DNA from: Stephanodiscus triporus
Taxonomy: Eukaryota > Bacillariophyta > Thalassiosirophyceae > Thalassiosirales > Thalassiosiraceae
Direction of reading: 5' to 3'
Length of the DNA stretch: 10,123 nt
Assembly (NCBI GenBank): GCA_036939755.1
Contig: JALLAZ010001130.1
Coordinates: 1 to 10,123 of the forward strand
Shown: positions 1 to 7,725 of the stretch, in pieces
Position numbering within the stretch: the stretch's first letter is position 1
Layout of the letters: the number at the start of each line of letters is the position of its first letter
Notes under the pieces: model-generated
Databases searched by the model: none
Told to the model about the DNA's origin: nothing
What the model saw: the letters and a program-made list of their open reading frames with translations, nothing else
Position numbers and translations under genes: made by a program

Positions 1-487
1 GTAGTCTAAATTCGGAATAAATAAAGTCTAAATTTTGCCTGGCTTAAATTTAAGCGAGTTTTGGCAGCCACCCACTAGGATCGACATACTAAGAAGGGGT
101 GTATACCCACATCCCTTTCTAAGATGAATGGTACTAAACAACTGTCTAGTGCAACACTCCCTCTCAAGACTGGAATCACTCCAGCAGGAATCTAATGAAA
201 AGAATTACCATCCCATAATTTTCTTTTGGAGATATTCAAACACAACTTGTTGGGTGAGACTCTTTGTAATCAGAGAAGCCAAGAAATTGACCCACCAGTC
301 CAGCTCTCATATTCCACTTAAGAAGCTTCTTTGAAGAAGTTTTGCTTCAAGTACATACACAGGACATCCCCACACATGACAGCGGAGGATTTCTCTAAAG
401 TTGGACTGCTCTCTGGATATTAGTTCCAGAGGTGTGAGTCCAAACTTAACATTCAGGACATGGTTATATGGGTTCCGGGGGGAACAA

Positions 488-510
488 GTACCTACTTTTC
501 AAGTAGGTAC
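488..510. repeat. Perfect 10-bp inverted repeat (hairpin)
   Basis: GTACCTACTT (488-497) and AAGTAGGTAC (501-510) are exact reverse complements with a TTC loop. This is the second hairpin of the insertion, close to its low-coordinate end. Confidence 0.95.
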
Positions 511-628
511 ATATCTTGCCCCATTGATTTTCTACATACTGTACATTTGGCCTCATTGCTGGCAACCCCTTCATTGGGGGAGCTTATTTCTCAGCTTTTA
601 GTTTTTAGGAGGGCCACGACCAAACTTA

Positions 629-673
629 ATAGTTTATACCACCCTCCATTGAGTCAAGGGTGGTATAAACTAT
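629..673. repeat. Perfect 17-bp inverted repeat (hairpin)
   Basis: The arms 629-645 and 657-673 are exact reverse complements (core AGTTTATACCACCCT), around an 11-nt loop. It lies inside the insertion in the integrase remnant. A perfect stem of this length in otherwise decayed DNA suggests a recent origin or maintenance by structure. Confidence 0.95.
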
Positions 674-1269
674 CACCATTGTTGACCCCACTGAATGTTT
701 TACAGCAAAGGACCAAAGAGAGAGGTTGTCAGACCCTCTATCGGACCAATGGAGGGATGCATGGACCATAAAAGTCTGTGCCATGGACATGATGGTTTGT
801 ATGGCCCTTTTAAGACGTGCATTTTGATGCTGTGCGCCGAAACCGGAGAAGGACTTTGTTGACCTTTCTTGGTACAATCATGGCAAAACTCCTCAGCCAA
901 GATGATGCTGTTAACACCATGAAATTTTTGAGGACTTCAGCAACACAATTGTCCCAAAGCCATTGTTTGAAATGAGCCTTTCCCTGACTGTGTCATTGAA
1001 ACCAAGAGAGGCCTGATTCTCTACCCAAATCAATCCAGATGCAGTGTCATTATAGATAGTGCCACCTTATAACGGCGGTTTTGAGATTCTCGTCCACATA
1101 CCCCGTTGGCAAATGTCCGGGGGTCTTACAGATAAACTGGTCTGTAGAGACAAAATTGCCTCATTCATATTGGTCTCGCATGAGTGCTCCTTCTCTATCT
1201 TCAAGGGGCTGCGTCCTTGAAAGTTTTGTGGAACGCTACCATGCACATGCCAGAAGGCATGATTGGCAA

Positions 1270-1930
1270 GCCAGGACAACACAATTTTGGACCTTAGGGA
1301 ACCTTTGGCTTGATTATGATGGTGGGGAGAACAGTAGTTACTCCCTCAGTATCAGTATAATGATGCGCACACATCAAAGTTTGAATGCAATGATGCCCGT
1401 CCCTATGCCCAACTTCTAATGCCACTTGAGAAGCTCCTTCTGTGGACCAGAAAGATTTTTTGTTGGCCTGTGATCCCACCCATGGACCACAAAATTTCGA
1501 GTTATGCTCGGGTTCATAGTGCCAAAAACCAGGGGATACCCAGGATACCTAGATCATTGTCATGGAAAAAAGTCAAGAAGATTTAGATGTGCGTGGCATA
1601 CCAGAATGCATTGTTGTGTCTAATGCTCTTTTCTTCAAGTAGAGACTAAAGAATTGAATACAACAGGAAGATAATGTTGCTCCCTCACAATTTGTACATC
1701 AATAGTTGAAGTCTTCAAAAGCATTCTTATGCAGTCACCATGGACTTCTGGGTATCCACCATGCATTTGATGAAATGTTTGATGAGAGAAAAGATAGATG
1801 TCTGTGGTAAGTGGTAGTAAGAGACACAAGGAAGAAGAACGGGATGTCCTTTGACATTGGTAAGCTTATGCAGAGTAGTCCCAATTCCAATGACCTTGTT
1901 GACCTTGGTGACATCCCTAAAACAGGGATT
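1270..1930 (-). pseudogene. Copia protease-linker and GAG-pre-integrase remnant
   Basis: The minus strand reads VNKVIGIGTTLHKL, then LPCVSYYHLP, then after a frame change TTDIYLFSHQTFHQMHGG, then VREQHYLPVVFNS. These follow the segment between protease and integrase in diatom copia polyproteins. Further along, KELLKWH, TVLPTII and the CQSCLLA block belong to the GAG-pre-integrase region, a zinc-binding part that precedes the integrase core. At least two frame changes and several in-frame stops lie in this stretch. I could not place a convincing DTG/DSG protease active site. A possible degenerate CCHC knuckle (HDGSHQEC) lies further upstream near 2120, with its first two cysteines lost. Confidence 0.75.
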
Positions 1931-2154
1931 TCACACTTGATGATGTCGATAAAAATGCTCCTAAAACGAGTCAACCTGAAAGAAGCACCCCTGTCTCAAA
2001 TTCTTGTTTTCAGGATTTGACACTTGTTGTAGTTCCTCCAAAGGTGGAACCATGAGTCCCATAAATGTATGCAACGCTCAACTGGACATTCTTGGTGTGA
2101 TCCGTCATGCAAAATGTGTAATGCAAACAAAAGACTTGGAGAAAATCATTTCCT

Positions 2155-2460
2155 TCACAGAAACCAGCCAATGTTGGTTTTGTAAACCAGCATAGGTGGG
2201 CAAAAAACTGAGCAAATACCATTACCAAACTTGGTAAGACATGCAAAAGAATAGAAATCTTGAGCACGTGACTGCCCCTTCTTCAAACATTGGCTGGTAG
2301 GCGTCATGTCGGGAAATTTTAGAAACGTTGACATGTCGCGAGTCATGTCGGCACTGACACAGACTATGTCAGCAAAATCGAGCTCTCGAGCTGTGTCAGC
2401 TCTCCAGACGCAATGTGGATGTCGTGTCAACATGCTGATCACCCGACATATTGGTGACAC
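2155..2460 (-). other. Unassigned 101-codon open frame beside the copia remnant
   Basis: An open minus-strand frame from an ATG at 2460 runs to a stop at 2155, cysteine-rich at its end (FACLTKFGNGICSVFCPP). It overlaps the TGTC-rich cluster and adjoins the recognisable part of the copia element, where gag or its zinc-knuckle end would be expected. I do not recognise it. It may be a gag fragment or chance. Confidence 0.15.
2303..2460. repeat. TGTC/GACA-rich cluster of short repeats
   Basis: GTCATGTCGG occurs exactly at 2303-2312 and 2342-2351. CATGTCG occurs at 2305, 2332 and 2344, and TGTCAGC at 2367 and 2394. Further GACAC, GTGTCA and CGACAT copies fill the rest, and the direct repeat CGAGCT-CT-CGAGCT lies near 2379-2392. 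The stretch borders the upstream end of the recognisable copia sequence, so it could be part of an LTR or leader, but no LTR ends can be shown. Confidence 0.6.
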
Positions 2461-2618
2461 GGCAGTGGCATTGGGAAACGGCTGCGGCGTTTTGGTGTTA
2501 AGCGGTTGTTGAAGGTAAAAGTGACGGCGTTTGACAGCGTTGACTTTATCAAATCAACGTAAAAAGAGGTGGGGGTCGATGCGATGGTAGAACATCAGAA
2601 ACCCAGAACTAGCTGATA

Positions 2619-2667
2619 GTAACCATAGGGTTTCAACCATTATGGTTACAAAGTGGTTTTCAACCAC
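2619..2667. repeat. Two adjacent short perfect hairpins
   Basis: GTAACCATA (2619-2627) pairs with TATGGTTAC (2641-2649) around a 13-nt loop. GTGGTT (2653-2658) then pairs with AACCAC (2662-2667) around TTC. The loop of the first shares TTTCAACCA with the second. Function unknown. Confidence 0.85.
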
Positions 2668-3672
2668 CTAACTACTGGCCAATCATTCATTTTCACCCAT
2701 GCAGTAAACATTGCCATGTTTTTACAACCGTCTATCTCACCTTCCCCATAAACAGTTTAAATGCCATCAGCATAGGGTGTACACTCATTCCCCAATGGAA
2801 GCTGTGATTTACACATGGTTATATTAATGTTAATTATATGAAATCACTATGGGGTGGAGCCCAATCTTGTAGGTCTGTTTTGTCCAATATCCAATTTGCC
2901 TTCTACGTGCGCCTTTTTCTTCTATTTGCGCATTTGTCCTGTTGTGGGTGATGTAGTTCCATTCCCAAACTTGACTTGTGTATTCCTGAGGATCATGTGT
3001 ATATGTCTGGATAGCAGCAACTGGATAAGTTCAATTGCAATTTTCTACAAAGTTAGGAAGCATGTGTTTTACCATCATGGATTTTTCTGTTGCCCTTGTT
3101 GGGTGGGACAAGGCGCCATAGCGATCATTCGTCATTGTCGTTGGTCTTTGCAGATGACGAAGAGGTAGGTGCAGCATGCAGCAGGAATGATGGCAATGAT
3201 AGCTAGCGGCCATGACATATGTGAATTAGTGTTAATACAGTTGTCTTTTCTAGAGTAAAAAAGTAGATAAAATATGTTTTGGTCTGCCAATAACTTTTAT
3301 GCCAGCAAAGTGTGGCAGTAAATTGTCAAAAAAAAGGTTTCATTTGCAATTTACATACCGCTATTTCTGTCATTTTGAATTTTGCCCCCATGTCAAATAG
3401 ATACCCCAAATACTTCCTTCTTTTACCACCCCACAACTCCTAAAAATTGCGTACATCTTTCTACTATCCCTACGTCAAAAGCTTCGTTAAAAGGGTTGTT
3501 CTTGTCTCGCACACAAAAAGTCTAGGATTTTCCCTACTATTCCTATGCACCCCAAGTTGATTGCTCTCTACTGTTATTTTTTTTGGACACTTTCGGGTCC
3601 CTCCCCGATGCCTGCTTATGTGGTTGCCTGCGGCTTGGGGTGGAGGCATGCAGAACAAGGGTTGCGGGCAAG

Positions 3673-3778
3673 TGACAATGACGGCAATGGCAGCGATGAG
3701 GGCATTGTCAAAAATTCAATTCAATTAGAGATAGACACTAAAAGAATTGATGAAATGTCTTCATCATCTTGACAATGC
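3673..3778. repeat. TGACAATG inverted and direct copies
   Basis: TGACAATG occurs at 3673-3680 and within TTGACAATGC at 3769-3778. Its reverse complement lies within GCATTGTCAA at 3702-3711. The 3702-3711 and 3769-3778 copies form a perfect 10-bp inverted repeat 57 nt apart. The first pair is an 8-bp inverted repeat. These may be remains of a small transposon or chance in a low-complexity CAATG-rich stretch. Confidence 0.6.
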
Positions 3779-4436
3779 TATGTTTCATGTTTATCTCTAG
3801 CACATTGTGAAGACAAGCGATGGTAGCTATACAAAAACAATGGATCAACCATAAAGAGCTTGACGACGCCAATGCCAAAATGCTCATTCCACATTGTGTG
3901 TATGCCCACGCTCGCCCTGCGTAGGCAATCCCTCATCACAGAGTATGGCTGATTCAACACGAATTTCACCAATCCTCCAACTGCAATTCCCTTGTGAGCT
4001 CCCTCAGCTCGTCAACTCTCCCTGCAGCTTCCAATCAATACAAGCGTGACACCGACCTCCCTCATGAGGAGTTTGGCAAAGGATCTCAATTGCAGGGCGT
4101 GGTCCTTCTCGGGTTGGAATTGCCTGATGGAAATAAATGCTTGATGAAGATGATGCATAAAAAGCTTGTACAATAATATGCAAACCCAGCAGCAAAAGAA
4201 ATTCTAGTAATGCGCAGGGGACAGTATGAATGATTGATACGGTGGTGGATATTTTTCTATTCAGTTTAATTTTAAAGAGGCAATATTCAACACTTGCTCT
4301 TTTCTTAATGAAAAACCCAAAGGATGAGCTCATTCGTGATTGAATGATCACTGCCCGAACCCCCTTCTCAATTCACGCTTGTAAGATAGCCTTCCCCTTT
4401 CCATCCAATGGTGTTCATCACCATCCTTGGCGATCA

Positions 4437-4634
4437 TCACATTGCTTTGGCACCGTCAAGAATGTTTGCTGCTATGATGCAATCAGTGGCTGCCTTCACC
4501 GCCTCGCTTGGGACAAGAGCACCAAGATAGGCATGTACATTGGCATTGTTGACGACAAAATTATCGTTGCCATCATTGCGTCCTCCTTCCTCCCCCAACC
4601 CTCCATAAACGTCATCATGTCGTTGTTTGTCGCG
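4437..4634 (-). other. Possible eroded coding fragment, unrecognised
   Basis: The minus strand is open between two TGA codons for 65 codons. It reads like protein: an acidic, glycine- and asparagine-rich start (DDVYGGLGEEGG) and then an ordinary mixed segment (YLGALVPSEAVKAATD, then CIIAANILDGAKAM). The preceding frame also has a charged stretch with an ATG (MLKEEERDEQ) before a stop. The opposite plus-strand open frame (4344-4748) is hydrophobic mainly because it is antisense to GAT/AAT/GTC codons. I do not recognise the sequence. It could be a dead gene, an eroded gag fragment or chance. Confidence 0.2.
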
Positions 4635-5632
4635 TCATTGTTCATCGCGTTCCTCTTCCTTCAACATTGCAACCTTTTCAAAGGATCTTTTCAAAGGAAG
4701 TTGAAATCATGGATGGGGACACAAGCTGACAAAGCGTCATCAATGTAGCTCAGAAAATGGGTGATTTCACCACTGCCCATCATTGCCATGATCACAACCA
4801 TTGCCGGAGTCTCTATTTGCTTGTCTTTAGTTGGCATGGTGTTGGATGTGGGCATCAAGTGGTTGGAGTAGTCAAGCATTGACAGGGAGGAAAAATATTG
4901 GCGATAATGATGGAAACCTTCTTGGCTGACTTCTTCTTTCATGAGAAGTATGCCAAGCAGTCCCGAAATTTTTGTAGAAGAGTGTCATGAGAAGAAGAGG
5001 AGGATTTCTTGTTCTGGGCTTGGGAGGACTTAGTATGACAGCAACACAGCCTGGCGTAAGACACTGTTCAATTGATTGGTTAAGTTGAAGAAGACAGCAG
5101 AGCACATGTGGGAAGGTTGTTAGCTGACTTTGAATACCACCTGCATTCAGACAAGTGGGATGTACAGGATGCAGGAAGAAATCATAACCCAATGAACCAG
5201 CAACTTCTCGTAATTTATATGTGAATCATAGACAAACTTGGCAACAATGTCACCTTGAACATTGCGATTTATAATTTTGACTCTCCACACCACCGGCCAT
5301 AGTAGTTAGTGTGAGAGAATAGCCCAAATTATAAATGAATGCATGTTGAACACTAATGGATGTGTGAGATGATAAATTAAGAAAACTAAGTAGTTGATGG
5401 CTTCCAGGGGCGGAGACGCCGCCACAAATGACAGATAGAAAGTAGATAGGGAGTGATGTGCAAGGAGGTTTTTGTGATTGATGCGAACTAAGAATGCCCA
5501 GTCAGTACCATAATACATTTCCATGTTCATTCAATTACTTAGTAAATTGCTAAAGTGTCTAAGCTCCGATTTTGTCGTCGATGTGGTGCCTCTCGCCAGA
5601 ATGCGCATACAATTTGTATTGAATAAGACTGA

Positions 5633-7336
5633 TCACTTCTCATGTCCTGGTGTCTCCGAAGAAAATATGGTGCTAATCGATTCAGAGTGAAGAGATCTCG
5701 CAACGGATTCCGCGAGAAGCGGCGCGATGCTCAATTTGCGGATCTTTTCTGGAAATTCGCGGTCGACCGCGACGGAGTTAGATACCAAGAGGTATTTCAA
5801 GCAATCCATGTCTTGAATCTTCTGCGGAGCATCATTGTTTGGGAGGTGTAAAACGCCATGTGTCGCCCAGGCGTATACTTCGGATGCGCCGGATTTGCCA
5901 ACCATTTCGATTGCATTCCGCATCGTCCCCCCGGTGTTTATGATGTCATCAATTCTAGTGATAGCAGGGGGGGTTAACATTTATCTTGGTTGTATCAGAC
6001 AACAAATCAAAAAGACCCAAGGTCAAATGTCTGGTATAACAAAAAACTACACTTACATGATGCATTTACGTCCCCGAACATCTCCCACCATCAGCGTGGT
6101 CGAGTCCGATTTGTCGTGCACGTTCAACCCCTTCGTATTGCTGACGAGAGCAACGCGTATATCATCGTGTCCCGAGAGCTTTTGCAATGCATTACGAAAC
6201 GCATTAGCCCTGAAGACTTGATTCTCGTGTGCGGCCACCACGGTGATCTTCGGCGCCTCTCTGGGGTTCTTCTGCCCTTCATCGACAATAATGCCAACGG
6301 CGTCGTCGTCTCCCACGCCGAATAATTCCTCGTAGAAATACGCGGCGGCAACTGGTCCAGGCATGAGGTGGTCTACGGGCACCGTGGGTCGAAAGAACCC
6401 CTTGACCAGGGGATTGTGCAGGTCGCAGCATATGACGCTGTCCACCCCCATGTTCTCGAGAAGCTTCGCCACGTCCGCGGCGGCGATGGGCTCCCTCTTT
6501 AAACCCGTCCGTCGATCCTGCCTCGAGTATCCGTAGTAGGGTATCACAGCGCAAATGCGCTTTGCGGATCCCCTACGCAACGCGCTGATCGTGAGCAGGA
6601 GCTCCATTATGGAAGTTGTCGACGTGGTACTGCAAACCACAAACACCTCCTTCCCCCGCACCCCATCCTCGATCTTGACGCTCGTTTCGCCATCAGCGAA
6701 CGACCCGACGTTGATCAGACTCAAGCTCGTCCCGAGAAGGTACGCCATCTCCTTCCCGAGGTTTTCCGAGGACGGGAGGGCGAAGAGCCGGAATCGTTCT
6801 CGCATGCTCTCCCTGATCTTCGTGCACTGGTAGAAATACATCTTCTTCGTGTACACCTGATTTCGACCGAGGCCCCTGCGTCGAACGGTGTCAATGCGCC
6901 TGAGGACGACGTCCCCGGCGGCGTCAGTCCCGTCGTTCGCCGCCGTCGCCGCCCCACCGTCGGAGGTGGCCAGGAGACGGTGACGGTCGCCGTCGAGGCC
7001 TTCGTCTTCGCCATCGAACGATCTCCCCCTTGGCGACAGACCGGCCCGAACGGCTCGGGCGTGTGCCCGTCCCGACCTGCCATCGTCGTCATTCTCCTTG
7101 GCGTGGCCGTCAAGGAGCTCGGGGGAATCCGCCGGTATCGTCCGAAAGACAGGTACATCGCCCGGGACGTCGCGGTCATCGTAGCCGACGTCGAAGGCGT
7201 CGCAACGACACCGGGAGTCTTCGATGCCGCCGTCACGGCCCCATCGGACGGAGGAGGATGGGGGGGACGCGAGGCCCGCCGCCGCCACTGCGAGAGCCGC
7301 CGCCGCCGCCGCCGCCGCCGCGAGGCTGACGAACAT
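5633..7336 (-). CDS. Ribose-phosphate pyrophosphokinase (PRPP synthase) family protein, two exons
   Basis: Family role: makes PRPP from ribose 5-phosphate and ATP for nucleotide, histidine and tryptophan synthesis. Exons 7336-6057 and 5954-5633 join in phase 2 across a GT-AG intron, giving 533 residues. Residues 1-25 form an alanine-rich signal-like segment, about 26-160 a charged low-complexity extension, and the two-domain PRPP synthase fold fills about 180-525. Matches include GSFADGET (211), VIPYYGYSRQDRR (264), REPIAAAD (281), DLHN (305), KGFF (312), RGRKCIIIDDIINTGGT across the splice site (421-437), ATHGVL and LLAES. Bacterial enzymes have about 315 residues, so the extension is large. 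Several active-site positions differ from classical enzymes, so activity is inferred, not certain. The start chosen is the first ATG after a TATA box, in a good context (ACAATG). An in-frame ATG at 7459 would add 41 residues. Confidence 0.93.
5955..6056 (-). other. Intron of the PRPP synthase gene (102 nt)
   Basis: On the minus strand the donor is ATCAT|GTAAGT and the acceptor is CACTAG|AATTGAT. Splicing joins ATC-AT with A-ATT-GAT and restores the PRPP-binding loop KCIIIDDIINTGGT, which aligns without a gap to known PRPP synthases. This supports both splice sites. Confidence 0.93.
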
Positions 7337-7725
7337 TGTCGTCGTTGGTGGAGGTGGATGAGGAGGAGGCCATCGGAGTAAATTTATAGGTCTGCGAAGG
7401 ATCGCCGGCGCGACGAGATGGTGGCGGCGATGGCCGATCAGACTGATCGAGCGAATCATGGGTAAGTTATAATGTATCGATGTGAATTACTGTGTATGAG
7501 GCCGGAAAATGATCAACGATGAGAACCTGGACACTGGACATGCCTGTCATGTCATGATGTTGTTGATTGTTGATGTTGGGGCGGGAGGCGACTCCGTCCG
7601 TCCGTCAGCTCCCGCCAGGAAGGATTCTCTCCTCAGTCTCGCGTCAGTCTTGTGAGAGGGGTACGTAGGGGAGCGATTCGTCTCCCAAATCTAAACCCCA
7701 TCTCTTAGGGCATAACATTCCGACC
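7337..7725. promoter_or_regulatory. Divergent intergenic region between the PRPP synthase and PDZ genes
   Basis: About 390 bp separate the two opposite starts and must hold both promoters. Apart from the TATA box on the PRPP synthase side, the sequence shows a run of CATG-containing words (about 7538-7560: CATGCCTGTCATGTCATGATG), a GTTGATTGTTGATGTTGG stretch and CGTC tandem copies (CCGTCCGTCCGTCAG, about 7594-7608). No TATA box is evident before the PDZ gene. Whether the two genes are co-regulated cannot be told. Confidence 0.55.
7383..7388 (-). promoter_or_regulatory. TATA box of the PRPP synthase gene
   Basis: TATAAA (in CCTATAAATTTAC) on the minus strand lies 47 nt before the chosen ATG at 7336. 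A start site about 30 nt downstream would give a leader of about 20 nt and exclude both the in-frame ATG at 7459 and the out-of-frame ATG at 7373. The match is by sequence only. Confidence 0.5.

Larger units (their letters stand above)
470..688. mobile_element. Short non-coding insertion inside the dead integrase (MITE-like, tentative)
   Basis: In intact copia integrases, AVKH(A/S)V is followed directly by a WLYNR-like segment. Here the first part ends at about 689 and YNHVLN resumes at about 468, with about 215 bp of unrelated sequence between. The block has no coding potential. It contains a perfect 17-bp hairpin, a perfect 10-bp hairpin and a smaller CCCC/GGGG hairpin (566-579). Its ends, read inward, begin GGGTC and GGGTT, which is only a hint of terminal inverted repeats. 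No target-site duplication is clear. It could be a small non-autonomous transposon or a rearrangement. Confidence 0.55.
255..1200 (-). pseudogene. Copia integrase core remnant, catalytically dead and interrupted
   Basis: This is the rve-type DDE integrase core that would insert the element's cDNA into host DNA. The stretch STDQFICKTPG, YNDTASGLIWVENQ, KQWLWDN, FSGFGAQHQNA, RAIQTIM, ARTF-like AQTFMVHASLHW and LWSFAVKH is read in at least three frames. The first catalytic aspartate survives in YNDTASG (codon about 1046-1048). The second, normally in a SDNG-like motif, is valine in HGVNS (codon 913-915). The glutamate, normally in AER, is lysine in LKR (codon 809-811). Between AVKH and YNHVLN an unrelated block of about 215 bp interrupts it. 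After the block the frame FGLTPLELISRE-HVWGCPV resumes, followed by KWNMRAGLVGQFLGFSD. No functional product is possible. Confidence 0.85.
130..2270 (-). mobile_element. Decayed Ty1/copia LTR retrotransposon, protease-to-integrase part
   Basis: Read on the minus strand, this stretch gives, in the correct copia order, pieces resembling the protease/linker region, the GAG-pre-integrase domain, the integrase core and the integrase C-terminal part. Pieces lie in different frames with stops between them, so the copy is dead. Landmarks from high to low coordinates are GIGTTLHK (about 1880), FHQMHGG (about 1760), KELLKWH (about 1435), CQSCLLA (about 1270), STDQFICKTPG (about 1130), YNDTASG (about 1045), GAQHQNA (about 825), HVWGCPVYVLE (about 365) and GQFLGFSDY (about 275). 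The spacing matches an intact element once one insertion of about 215 bp is removed. The order puts reverse transcriptase and RNase H beyond the left edge. I found no LTR, primer-binding site or clear gag, so the right border is approximate. The family call rests on remembered diatom copia proteins. Confidence 0.88.
2271..5632. other. Long AT-richer region without a supportable gene
   Basis: About 3.4 kb in which I recognise no protein family on either strand. Open frames are short (134 codons at most), have biased amino-acid content and do not connect through convincing introns. Small repeats and hairpins are listed separately. The sequence may include the eroded gag and 5' LTR of the copia element, since those should lie on this side, but I could not recognise either. 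The last 300 bases or so before 5632 would hold the 3' untranslated region of the PRPP synthase gene; no clear AATAAA is seen there on the minus strand. Confidence 0.6.

Noticed and set aside
2854..3168. 104-codon plus-strand open frame with several cysteines
   Set aside because: The cysteines do not form a known zinc-binding spacing, and neither strand gives a family resemblance.
4344..4748. 134-codon plus-strand open frame with hydrophobic stretches
   Set aside because: Its Ile/Val/Ser-rich content is what antisense of GAT/AAT/GTC codons gives, the opposite strand reads more like protein, and no family or intron supports it.
5306..5530. 74-codon minus-strand hydrophobic open frame downstream of the PRPP synthase gene
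   Set aside because: No family match, and it lies where the 3' untranslated region should be; likely chance in AT-richer DNA.
6980..7381. Plus-strand open frames antisense to the PRPP synthase N-terminus
   Set aside because: GC-rich codons leave all frames open here. The products are Arg-rich runs without any family resemblance, while the minus strand joins in frame to a clear enzyme.
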